Shown here: in pieces, positions 31,073 through 40,463 of the stretch | How the letters are laid out: each line of letters opens with the position of its first letter | Position numbering within the stretch: the first letter of the stretch is position 1 | From: Fusarium oxysporum f. sp. lycopersici 4287 | Lineage: Eukaryota > Ascomycota > Sordariomycetes > Hypocreales > Nectriaceae | Assembly: GCF_000149955.1 (NCBI RefSeq) | Contig: NC_030991.1 | Coordinates: 628,865 to 692,864 of the forward strand | Reading direction: 5' to 3' | Length of the DNA stretch: 64,000 bases | The notes under the pieces: model-generated | What the model was told of the DNA's origin: nothing | The model's input: the letters and a program-made list of their open reading frames with translations, nothing else | The model's database searches: none | Position numbers and translations under genes: made by a program

Positions 31073-31200
31073 GAAAACACCAGAGCAAAGATAGCTTAGA
31101 TAGTTAATACTAACCCTATCCTAACCCTAAGGCGACTATCTAGAATAGAAGAGTAGGGTATGAAGTACTTATTGAGTTTAGTGGTCCTTGTCCAAGTTAT

Positions 31201-32813
31201 CTAATTAAGCTTCAGCTTACCCAAACCGCCACTTGCTGCTTTATACCCACTTGCTAGGTCTTGCTGAACCACCGATATCGTTTCATCTCTTACTAATGCA
31301 ATATGCTGTCCCATCCAAGAAGTCAGAACGGGAGGGCCTGCGTAAATCCTCATGACTGCTACCAAGATCGCTAGACAGCCGAGGGCTGAAAAGATATACG
31401 CAGCAAAAATAAAGATTCCTGTAGTTATCCATCCCTGCACATCTACAGCCGGATATTCAACAATGCCTTGAGACCCGCTAGAGCGGTCCGGTGTTATCTC
31501 CAAACCATAAGGATGAGCGTCCACCGGAACGAACCTGCCAAACCTAGTGTCAAGCCAAGTGCCTTTATTGAACGATACCTTCTCGTCCGCAAAGATCATC
31601 ATTCCAATTTGGAGAATACCGCCGACACCATCGCGTGGATTCGTCCCCCAACTTGTTATCATTGACCTGGCCCAGACCCATTGGTCGGTATTATCGTTGT
31701 GAGAAGCGAGATCTTAATTGTTTGGGGATTTTTCGTCAACAGACTGGAGTAGTATAGGCGTTCCGTACGACTCTAGCCTTGAACAGCTATCATCCCGGAT
31801 AGGTCTTCTTACTTCCGCAACGCCATAGTGCAGCTCGTATCTGACATGACGAACCACCGGCCATCTTCCCTTCTCGATATAATAGTTGGAGGGTTCGTAA
31901 TTGGCCCAACGGACATCAATCTCGTTAGCTCGATGAAAACGAAATTCCACTACTGGTGAAGTGTCGGACACGCTGGAATTGAGCCAACCGTCGGTAGCAG
32001 CATAGATTGTGACTCGTAACCAGTCATTGTTGGTATCATCGTCTAGAGCAAACGGCATGCCTTCCGCTTTGACGTCGAGGTCTGTCATGTTGGCAACTAT
32101 GACGTACTCCCGACTATAAAGTGTCCCCTACCGTGGAGAGGGAGAGCATTCAAGAAGCGACATTTCATGGATGCGGCCATGATAATACTGTTAGGAGGAT
32201 CCCAGTCTTCTCCCGCCTCGTGGTAGAACGCATAATTTCCGTCAGGGTTATAGCTTGCCCTGTCTGTAAGCCAAGGATTTTCATTGGTGTCACTCCTTTC
32301 AAAGAGTGGCTTCGATATTTCTAGGTTGTCCTGTGATATATGGCCAACAATTTTGAGTTCTGCGCTGGCAATCCCGAACTTGTAGCCGATCGAAGCTCCG
32401 ATCGAAGCCAAAGCAAGCAGATACCGGAGGGTTATGAGGCCCGTGAAACCCCTGTAGCCGTACAGGACTGGGGCTTGAGGCTGTGAGTTGAGATATAACC
32501 CATAATCAAGTCCGTCGCGTTGTGCTTGCTTACTGCACCACCAATCAAACAAGTGGATATAGGCTTCGTGGTAATCATACGATAGCAGTCCAAAGCCCAC
32601 TCCAAGAATGGCAAGCCATGCCTGAATGCTCAATTGCGATCCATAGAGGAACAATCGTAGGTCATCCCGAGTTGGAACTCTGCCATCAACTGAATCTGAA
32701 CCGATAAGTCCGTTAAGGCCAGTGGAAAGGAGCAGAAGCCCGCCTAAAAACAGGGAAGCAAGGGAGAGGATACCAATCCTCCTAAGACGGGTTAAAGTCA
32801 TCTTGAATTGCAT
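31201..32813 (-). pseudogene. Membrane-protein gene interrupted by one stop codon
   Basis: Exon 1 (32813-32132) encodes about 227 residues with hydrophobic segments near the N-terminus (ILSLASLFLGGLLLLSTGL), around AWLAILGVGFGLLSY and at LITLRYLLALASIGASIGY. A short intron (donor GTAGGG; acceptor at 32097 or, giving 50 nt, 32082) leads to exon 2, which reads to a TAA at 31714-31716. The same frame then continues open without a break into a C-terminal part with a membrane helix (GIFIFAAYIFSALGCLAILVAV). So one nonsense codon, of a kind a C-to-T change can produce, splits the gene. Alternatively a poorly marked intron removes it. The family is unrecognised. Confidence 0.55.
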
Positions 32814-33915
32814 TTGCGAAGGAGTCAGCTATTTCCCAGGTTGGCCCCTTTCACATTAATATAGGTAGGTACTGTAATAGAATCTTGATTCGAAGGTAAG
32901 TGGCGCACCTTATGTAAGAACTAAATCAAGAACTACCAGATACAATTCCATTATTTCCTTCGGGCCAGTGAAATGGTCTATAGTCTCGTGTCTCTATATT
33001 ATCTCTTCCTTTTCCAGTTGCAGAAACCACCTCCCGTATAGCGGCGGAGGTCATCTAGTGCTACGACTATATAACTCTAAATTTAAGAGTTTTAATTAAA
33101 AGTTTAACTAAAACTTAGCTTAAGTAGTGGAAGAGTATGGCAATAGTATCATAGACCTTCTTGCGTTAGAATAGGCCTGGCATTAGATCGACAATCTTGT
33201 GTTCTTTGGTCAAGGGCTTTTAATACTTGTTATCATTCTTGCTTACCATGAGGGCCTAGTTTGCACAGAGGACGTAAGCATCTCATCATGCCATCATGTG
33301 CCTCAATAACGCCGGAGCCATTAACGCCACGTTCAGCCGCATTCCTCTATACGCCAATGAAGCAGCGTTGTCTTGCTAATCTCCACATTGAACAAAAATC
33401 TTAATCGCTACCCTGTATCAATAGCAGAGAAAGTCATTTTGGGCTTCAAGTCGCTGTTGTGTGACGGAATACCCGGTCTGGAGCCCTGCTTCCATGTTTC
33501 ATCTTGTGTTCCCGCCATAAACTTCTGAGAGATTAGCAGTACCACGAGGGCCTCTTCACTTTAATCCTGATTCTACGGCGCAGTAATTTTTTCATTGATC
33601 ATAAACTTCCCGCCCAAGAGAACACGAAAACAGGCACGTGGATGCTCCATTGGTTCAGTCGTCGTACGACACGGAGCGATTGCGAGAGCTTATACTGTCA
33701 GTATTGATCTTTCTCTCGTACAAATCACTGTGGATAAACCCATTGTGGCTATATCCCACCTTCAGCTCGTCCTTAGCTGTTTAGCTTTACTTATGGCTAT
33801 ACCGGTATCTGAGGCTTGGAGGCTATGCCCAACTTGACAGTGCTATTGAATGCCTCATATGAGGATTTAACCAATAAGGTAACACTTTTCTACTGTGGCA
33901 TCTGCGAAGCGGCTA
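32814..33915. other. Intergenic
   Basis: No gene supported. An AT-rich patch occurs near 33060-33130. Small open frames are unremarkable. Confidence 0.4.
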
Positions 33916-34149
33916 TTAGTCCGATTTTAGACGGAGCTCCAACAAGAAGCTGGCTGTGGCTTGTTCTTCTCTCCGTCTGGAGACGGAATTTTTAGCTTCT
34001 CCTAGCACTCTAATCCTCCTCTCCATCACATCCACCTGGAGCTCCTCTGCCTTTTTCCAATGCCCTTGGTTCATATACGTTGACGCAAGGTTATTCATGA
34101 TCATCAGCGTATTTGGATGGCCGAGCTCCGTTATAGGTTTGAGTGCCAT
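33916..34149 (-). pseudogene. TPR (kinesin-light-chain-type) fragment, NLR remnant
   Basis: The short frame contains one classic TPR_10/12 unit: GHPNTLMIMNNLASTYMNQG followed by HWKKAEELQVDVMERRIRVLGEAK. In fungi these repeats form the C-terminal sensor of NB-ARC or NACHT NOD-like receptors. Only about one and a half repeats remain, with no nucleotide-binding domain in the window, so it is a remnant. Confidence 0.65.
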
Positions 34150-34783
34150 GGTCTGACGGATATTCTTGAAACAAGCTAAGAAATAATAGATTGTTGGTTA
34201 GATCTCACATTCATTGTGATAGATGTTGATAAATAGGATTCAAAGCTCGACGCGCTGTTGTTAAAGTGTTGTCTTGCCTGACGTGTAACCAAGAACCAAT
34301 CAGAAATCCAAGTCAACCCCTGTCAAAATCGAGTTTACCCCAACCAACGCTAGTCCATTTTTCGAAATTCAAGTCTACCCCTTGTCAAAAATCAAGTCAA
34401 CCCCCTGTAAAGTGGGGTAAATTAAATCAATTGTTGTACAATTGATTTTGGACTGTAGCATTAGGATAACCTGTAACTAGGCTTTAGTTTCGGCAGAGCT
34501 CTAGATATAAAGTCCTTGCTATTGACTAAGTAGGTATCTTTTACTCTATTGTAAGGCCGGTAGCTTCGCCGTGGCAGTAATGATTTCAAGTGATTTATTC
34601 CGGAATAGCTCAGCCTAGCGTGTATGCTGTAGCCATAGGGTCGTCTTGCTTATGCCAGTGGCTGCAATATGGTCAGTCTGAGTGCTTTTAAATGGTCTCT
34701 TTATAATATGATTATTCTGATATTAGGATTAGTATTTCCAAAGAGATAATGGCAATAAAGATTTGTAACTTATTAGGCTTATA
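34150..34783. other. Intergenic, AT-rich
   Basis: No gene seen. Repeated caagtcaacccc-type words occur near 34310-34410. The region ends with the ttata target duplication of the TRIM-like element. Confidence 0.4.
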
Positions 34784-34914
34784 TGTAACGGTTGCACAAG
34801 CCGTTAAACCACAGGGCAAAAGATCGGGCCATAATCGCTATGCAAGCAATCATGGGTGTGCTACAGCTGCCTTATAGAAGCCTTACAGCGCTGTTACGGG
34901 CACGAATCGTAACA
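34784..34914. repeat. Left LTR of the TRIM-like element
   Basis: 131 bp, TG...CA ends, identical to the right copy. Confidence 0.85.
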
Positions 34915-35079
34915 CGATGCTCCCTCTTCAGGGGCTTTCGTCCTCGAAGCCCGCTGAAGCCGGCCGCCACAGGGGGAACCAAGCCCTGTGCGGTGCAGCT
35001 GCCAACCTCCCAAGGCGTACCCCGCAGTGCCCCTCTGCGTTACGTAGGCACCCTTGTGAGCAGCTATACCAAAGGCTGC

Positions 35080-35125
35080 AAGGGGGAATCGAACCCTTGA
35101 CCTTCGGGCCACCCGCTAACAGCGA
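35080..35125 (-). other. tRNA 3'-half-like sequence inside the TRIM-like element
   Basis: On the minus strand GGTTCGATTCC (35095-35085) is a good RNA polymerase III B box inside a T-arm-like stem. TAGCGGGTGG (35118-35109) lies 5' of it and resembles part of an A box. Spacing is too short for a complete tRNA. Confidence 0.5.
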
Positions 35126-35131
35126 TTATCG

Positions 35132-35262
35132 TGTAACGGTTGCACAAGCCGTTAAACCACAGGGCAAAAGATCGGGCCATAATCGCTATGCAAGCAATCA
35201 TGGGTGTGCTACAGCTGCCTTATAGAAGCCTTACAGCGCTGTTACGGGCACGAATCGTAACA
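35132..35262. repeat. Right LTR of the TRIM-like element
   Basis: 131 bp, identical to the left copy and followed by the ttata duplication. Confidence 0.85.
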
Positions 35263-35447
35263 TTATATGCCTCTGCAGGTCGATAGCCAGGGTACATAAC
35301 ATATGCGCATCGCCGCATATAGGGCATTACATAGCTTGAAGTTGAAACTCTCTGATGGGAAAAAAAAAAGCAAAGTCGACCAATGAAATGACGAGATCAC
35401 CACTTTGGCTTACATTTTGCTGGGGGTATGATATTCAGGGTCCTCTT

Positions 35448-37145
35448 TCAGGTGAAGTGGAATGCGGGGTTATCACAGGGATTACCAGCCAATAGTATTG
35501 CAAAACGTCCACTTTCAGTGAAAGTGGGAAGTTTGATAATGATGTAGACTATAAGCTTCGCCAAAATCGGGGTGAATCGGTGAGGCTTCAAGTACTCACC
35601 TCCTTCTGGGGTCGTTAGCCCGCGCACGGCACTGAAATACACCAGCATCGTCGAGCTCGCGACACCGCCGTCGTAATCCTCAGTAACAGCAGAGTAACAA
35701 AAGCGCAGTAAAATATCGAGCGCAGGATCTGGTGGGTGATCTTCTTGACTGTTCGAAGACCAAGTGGAAGTTGCCTCGTCATCAGATGGATCACTCGTGT
35801 CCACAACCACCCTTTCCTGACTTTCATCTTCAATCTCGTTGCATCCTTCATCATCATCTTGGATCTCGTCATCATCTGGAAACTCGTCCTCATCCTCATC
35901 ATTATCCTGATCCTCATACTCCCCTTCGTCCCCATCGTGTCCTCTATCCTTGTTAGCAGCAGGGTCTACATCACCATGTTCCGCGGACTTCCATATGTCA
36001 TCCAACCAAAGCTCCCGTAGGACTCTAAACTGATGCTTTTTCAGCCTATGCCCTGTAACCTTCTGAAAAGTCGTCGGCAATAATCGGAATAATCGGAGCC
36101 AGAAACAGACAAAGCGTTTCAGTTCTTTCCGGTAAACCTTGTCGGAAGACGGCCTTGCAACCAATTCGAAGGGCATCTTGTAGGGGCGGTCTGGATACCT
36201 GCCGCGGAGCCACCTTCTCAAACATACATCCGTTGTCCGGACTGTCTCACCGCATTGATCCAGGAGACGATCAAGCGCGGCTATCATAAATAATAGCCTT
36301 CGTTCATCACGTGCCGGACTGATGATGGCTTCTCCTTCAACGACACCAAGAGGCAAGGGTCGGTTATCCGTGCAGTGAGGTAGCGCTGTGAGGCGAACTA
36401 GAACATCACAACGCGCTTTTCTAAATGTGGTTTCCCAGCCTGTGCGCCGCAGCCAGTTGGTCTGTAAGGCGGAAGAAGCTGGCGTCTCTTGAACACGCGA
36501 CCTTCGACCTCCACTCTGCTGGTTTTCCAACCGAACATGCTCCTCGGTGAACAGCTTCTGAGCAAGGAGCTTGATGGGATCAGGACTGGCTTGTAGAAGA
36601 ATGCTGCTGGGTATAGACCTGCTGTTGACGTCATTGTCACTACTGACGAGCCATGACCTTCGAGTATTATTCGCTGTCCAGCTCTGGAACAAAACTTCTT
36701 GTTGAATATGGTCTCGAAGCCAGTGCTGTCGGCTTTTCTTTTCAGCCGTGAGTTTCAACTTGTCGCGGTGTTCGGCCCTGAGGTGATCCTCCAGAACCTT
36801 CCCACTAGCAGAGTGGAGACCGCAGTGCTTACAAGACAGGCCTTTTTGTACGGCAAGGTACGGGTGACGTCGTGATCCATGAGGCCTGGGGGCTAAGGTG
36901 TCTGGATCTGGGAGGTTCAGTGAGGACAGGAGGGGCTTGAGGCCATGCCGAGCAGATCTGGCAATGCCGTGCTTTTTGCCGGGATGCTCCGATGCGCGTC
37001 TAGGACTCAAAGCAAATCCGCATTTAGTACATATAATAGCTGCTTCTGGCAAATTGTAATAAAGGCTGAGCCTTTCGAGCTTCTGCAGCTTTGCTGGAGG
37101 TAAAGTGGGGTGACTTTGTTGCCTATAAATAGAAGAGCTGGCCAT
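35448..37145 (-). CDS. DUF3505 (OrsD-type) zinc-finger protein, probably 3'-truncated
   Basis: The product is 565 residues. Two Cys2-His2 zinc-finger-like units lie near residues 39-60 (CTKCGFALSPRRASEH...H) and 102-124 (CKHCGLHSASGKVLEDH...H). A conserved middle follows (ETVRTTDVCLRRWLRGRYPD) and then a long acidic stretch near 425-475. In related fungal proteins this N-terminal half precedes a RecQ-like helicase. Here the frame stops after FAILLAGNPCDNPAF, with no helicase downstream, so the gene is probably truncated or a short paralogue. ATG 37145 is preferred over an in-frame upstream codon at 37352, because MASSSIYRQQSHPTLPP leads into the conserved KLQKLERLSLYYNLPEAAIIC. Three 17-bp palindromes sit upstream. 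Confidence 0.78.
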   Translation of the reverse strand: MASSSIYRQQSHPTLPPAKLQKLERLSLYYNLPEAAIICTKCGFALSPRRASEHPGKKHGIARSARHGLKPLLSSLNLPDPDTLAPRPHGSRRHPYLAVQKGLSCKHCGLHSASGKVLEDHLRAEHRDKLKLTAEKKSRQHWLRDHIQQEVLFQSWTANNTRRSWLVSSDNDVNSRSIPSSILLQASPDPIKLLAQKLFTEEHVRLENQQSGGRRSRVQETPASSALQTNWLRRTGWETTFRKARCDVLVRLTALPHCTDNRPLPLGVVEGEAIISPARDERRLLFMIAALDRLLDQCGETVRTTDVCLRRWLRGRYPDRPYKMPFELVARPSSDKVYRKELKRFVCFWLRLFRLLPTTFQKVTGHRLKKHQFRVLRELWLDDIWKSAEHGDVDPAANKDRGHDGDEGEYEDQDNDEDEDEFPDDDEIQDDDEGCNEIEDESQERVVVDTSDPSDDEATSTWSSNSQEDHPPDPALDILLRFCYSAVTEDYDGGVASSTMLVYFSAVRGLTTPEGGEYLKPHRFTPILAKLIVYIIIKLPTFTESGRFAILLAGNPCDNPAFHFT

Positions 37146-37298
37146 TATGACTAAGCATATATAACTGTAATAGAGAGGATGGAATGGCGGAGATAGATTA
37201 GATACTAGAAAACATGTGAGTTTAATAGAAGATGGTAATGAATGTTGTTTCTTTAGGTCCGAAGTAGTCCAGTCGAACACGACAAGGGTCAGCCGACG

Positions 37299-37437
37299 GA
37301 AACGCGACGCGTTTCGTGTTTTAGGTTTTCTAATTTCATGAGTGCAATACAAGAAACGCAGTGCGTTTCCATCGGGGAAATATAGGGCGAAAATGCTAGA
37401 CGATGATTGGTCAAAAACAGGAAACGCGATGCGTTTC
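37299..37437. promoter_or_regulatory. Three 17-bp palindromes upstream of the DUF3505 gene
   Basis: GAAACGCG-A-CGCGTTTC (37299-37315) and GAAACGCA-G-TGCGTTTC (37353-37369) are perfect 8+1+8 palindromes. GAAACGC-GAT-GCGTTTC (37421-37437) is 7+3+7. They lie 154-292 bp upstream of the chosen ATG. Comparable triplets occur at 60127-60255. They may be binding sites of a dimeric regulator. Confidence 0.65.
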
Positions 37438-38222
37438 TGCTAGTAATTCTTGAGTAGGGCCTTTATTAGTCAAGACCAGAATTCTGAAGAGGAGCAAAAC
37501 TAGGCTTAGTTATATGATTTCTTAGCATATGTAACTATTATAAACATTATTTCAAGTCTAACTTCCCCTCCGGAAGTTATCTGCAGAAATATTCCACGTT
37601 AGACAATTATTTAGGGTAAGCAGAATGTAAATTGTAGCTATATAATTTCATTACCAAAGGTAACAGCGATTGGGGAACAAAGGCTTGTCAACTAGAAATG
37701 CTTTTGAAACGGGGCAATGGCTAGCCACATAGCAGGCGCTTTATAGACTGGCTAGTTGAATTCTACCACATCGGCTTATTGTACTTGACCAATCATAATC
37801 AACTAGCTATACCAGCCACCAGACCATCGCCGCCTTGGCACGGAGCGGGATTAGCTCGATTTATACTTATAGATATATAAAGTTGATTGTTTTCCAGGGG
37901 ACAATAAGAAAACTAGGTATGTAAACATAACTAGAGAAGAGATAACGCATAAGTAAAATTAAATGGATCCCGAAAGAATTATAATATATATTTAGCATTT
38001 CAGCTTACTGCATTATAGACGCAAGACGAGGGCAGGCATTAAACATAAAGCCACAAATGTCATTTTGTAAATATGATTGGGCCACAAATGCTTAAAAGCC
38101 CTTCAGCCCACTCAGCCGCAACGCCTCTTTCGTGAAGTGCGATGCTGCCACCACTTTTCAGGAATGCTGACAAGAATAAAGACTAGACACTCCCACGTTG
38201 AAAAAAAGATCTAACCCCCTTT
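37438..38222. other. Intergenic, AT-rich
   Basis: No gene seen. The shared tail attcttgagtagg ends at about 37460. The rest is AT-rich and contains the promoter of the next gene; ttgaaaaaaagatctaacccc precedes its ATG. Confidence 0.4.
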
Positions 38223-40406
38223 ATGCTACATCCTCAAGCTACCGCCTATTGTAATTCAATTTTAGAAAACCATTGCATGATGTCGTATGAGCAAGTGGCC
38301 AACTCTCTTCCGGGAGAAACTATCGAGATTCACCCTATCGTGGAACACGCATCAGGCACCGTCGAGCCTGATCTGCTAGCCGGAAAGACGTCCATTCCAC
38401 CTGATTGGCATCAAGGCCCACGCACTCTACGCCCTGGGGTCTTGGAGTCTGTCGCTTCTTGGAGCTGGGATATTCTTTTAACACTGATACCAGCTTGCTT
38501 TGTCGGTGAGAATGTACCCTCAGAATTGTACATGTTTGATTATTTCTTCGTGGCTTATCTGTTTCTAGCCCTTGCTATTGCAGCCCTCCGGCTTGACAAC
38601 AAGCCGACAAGCAACAATCCTACCGGGGAAAAAGTGTTCAACTTGACACTTCTGAGTCCGACTATCTTCCCGATTGTGTTTGCCGCAATAACCAGCCGCT
38701 TCTTTAAAAACCTTGCTCGTTGGCGTCTGGAAAAACAGCAAGGAATTAAGCTAGCTACGCTTGAGCAAATCTTTGGCAGCCAGAACTTTGCTGGTGCTGT
38801 AGAGCGTTTCGTAGTTGTGCGCACCCAATTCTTCGTCGGCATTATAATTATCCTTACTTGGGGCTTATCACCTATCGGTGGCCAAAGTGCGGCAAGACTA
38901 CTGACCAAGGGTCGCATAAGCGTTAGAGCACCTGGCCTTATTTCCTATGTGCATCCTGGTTACCAGAGTTCATGGTTTTACGACAGTGACGAACGGAAAC
39001 TAAGGAGCACAGCTGCTGTCGACGCCCTCTACACAACTGGCTTACTGGCCTCGCCTGAGCAAAAGGTATCTCCTCTGGATGTGTGGAACTTACCGAAAAT
39101 ACCACGATGGCCAAAGAATGTTGAGTCCCACGAAGATCGTATGATCGATCCGGATTCATTTGCCAAGGGCACTGAGACATATTCCTCACTCCTCGGAGTC
39201 CAGATCATGGGTCTCGATTTTGTCAACAAAGAAGTATTATATGACTTTACGGTTGAGACGAGTTACTATGATATTGACTGTGAGAAGCCTAAAATTGGGT
39301 TATTCATCAATCAGTCATATGATTACTTTCCAGATCCATCATTCGGGCAAGATCCAGACTTTGATCGAAGTAACTTTAATTTGTCCGCTATGTTTGGATA
39401 CCAGGAAGAGAATTACGGTACATTTTCGAGTTCATTTGCGATTTACATTTCCCAATGGAACTTCACAGATACAGAAAGCCCAATTCCACCTAACGACCTG
39501 CCACCCTCGTATATACAATATGCAGCGCTGAATTCCAAGCATGAATTCGACCTGTTCAATTGTATTATTCGTCCCGTTATAGTCGAAACCGGTATTCTTT
39601 GTAACTCGTCTTCTTCTGGAGCAATGACTTGCCGGGCAACGAGTCAGCGACGTGTCACTAATATCAACCACACCTTGAATGGCCTTTGGTTTGACGCTCT
39701 TAAATCACCCACAAAAGATATCATATCGACGTCACTGCGACTTGCTGGGGCGAAGTTGGACATTTTTACTCTCTCTCCAACGGACAACTACATGGCAGGC
39801 GAGCAATATCCCTTCTCCCCTCGACTAGGCCAAGACTGGACCCAAGTGGATATAAAAAGTTTCTCAGGTCGTTTGACCACGGTTTTCAATACTTATTGGG
39901 AAGCGTCGCTGGATCCATTTTATCATACTTTTGTTGATTACCGAAGTCAACCGCCAGAACAGTACCCGGCCCACGGAAATCTTGAGTCAGACAACCAACC
40001 ACCCATCTTCAATAGGACTGAAGCAGTAGTAACAACTTTAAATCATGTCTATATTGTCAACCATGGTTGGGTTACTGTATTGATGGCTATAACTCTCTGC
40101 CTTGAGATCCTGGCAGTTGGCGGGCTTATCTTACGGGGTTTTATTCAAGGACCAGATATACTCGGATTTGCTAGTTCTTTAACTCGCGAGAACGCATACA
40201 TGAACTTACCACGTGGCGGATCAGCACTGGATGGACCTAAGAGGGCGAGGAGTCTAGGGAATGTAAGAGTTTGTCTGGCAGATGTTAACCCAAGAGATGA
40301 GGTAGGATATATTGCATTTATGGCTGTCCCTTCTCCCACAAGGTCTAGAAGTACCGAGACAGATAGTAAGTGGCTAAAAATAAACTCCAAGAGGCAGTAT
40401 TTTTAA
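38223..40406 (+). CDS. Polytopic membrane protein of a large uncharacterised ascomycete family
   Basis: The open frame encodes 727 residues. I infer an in-frame 63-nt intron at 38506-38568 (donor GTGAGA, acceptor tttctag), giving 706. Splicing joins LTLIPACFV to ALAIAALRLD and makes a continuous first membrane helix. Others follow at PTIFPIVFAAITSR and FFVGIIIILTWGLSPIGGQ. A large, probably extracellular region with many Asn-x-Ser/Thr sites precedes a final helix (VLMAITLCLEILAVGGLIL). The cytoplasmic tail has GPDILGFASSLTRENAY and LDGPKRARSLGNVRVCLADV, motifs I associate with an abundant fungal family of unknown function. The start could also be ATG 38277 or 38280. Confidence 0.72.
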   Translation: MLHPQATAYCNSILENHCMMSYEQVANSLPGETIEIHPIVEHASGTVEPDLLAGKTSIPPDWHQGPRTLRPGVLESVASWSWDILLTLIPACFVGENVPSELYMFDYFFVAYLFLALAIAALRLDNKPTSNNPTGEKVFNLTLLSPTIFPIVFAAITSRFFKNLARWRLEKQQGIKLATLEQIFGSQNFAGAVERFVVVRTQFFVGIIIILTWGLSPIGGQSAARLLTKGRISVRAPGLISYVHPGYQSSWFYDSDERKLRSTAAVDALYTTGLLASPEQKVSPLDVWNLPKIPRWPKNVESHEDRMIDPDSFAKGTETYSSLLGVQIMGLDFVNKEVLYDFTVETSYYDIDCEKPKIGLFINQSYDYFPDPSFGQDPDFDRSNFNLSAMFGYQEENYGTFSSSFAIYISQWNFTDTESPIPPNDLPPSYIQYAALNSKHEFDLFNCIIRPVIVETGILCNSSSSGAMTCRATSQRRVTNINHTLNGLWFDALKSPTKDIISTSLRLAGAKLDIFTLSPTDNYMAGEQYPFSPRLGQDWTQVDIKSFSGRLTTVFNTYWEASLDPFYHTFVDYRSQPPEQYPAHGNLESDNQPPIFNRTEAVVTTLNHVYIVNHGWVTVLMAITLCLEILAVGGLILRGFIQGPDILGFASSLTRENAYMNLPRGGSALDGPKRARSLGNVRVCLADVNPRDEVGYIAFMAVPSPTRSRSTETDSKWLKINSKRQYF

Positions 40407-40463
40407 ATACATTAATAAGAAGGATTATATTATAGTTTTAAAAGCTTTAATAAACAGTACATA

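Larger units (their letters stand above)
34784..35262. mobile_element. TRIM-like element: 131-bp identical LTRs, 5-bp target duplication
   Basis: Two direct repeats of 131 bp (34784-34914 and 35132-35262) are identical by eye. They begin TGTAACGG and end CGTAACA, and flank a 217-bp interior without coding capacity. The 5 bp before the first (ttata, 34779-34783) recur exactly after the second (35263-35267). LTR identity plus a perfect duplication indicate a very recent insertion. It must be mobilised in trans. No primer-binding site is obvious beside either LTR. Confidence 0.85.

Noticed and set aside
31105..31130. aaccctatcctaaccctaa, telomere-like
   Set aside because: Only scattered CCCTAA-like words, no tandem array. 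Similar words occur at 12440 and 24590 as part of other repeats.
34784..35262. CRISPR-like array of direct repeats
   Set aside because: Only two 131-bp repeats with TG...CA ends and a target duplication in a fungal genome; an LTR pair explains it fully.
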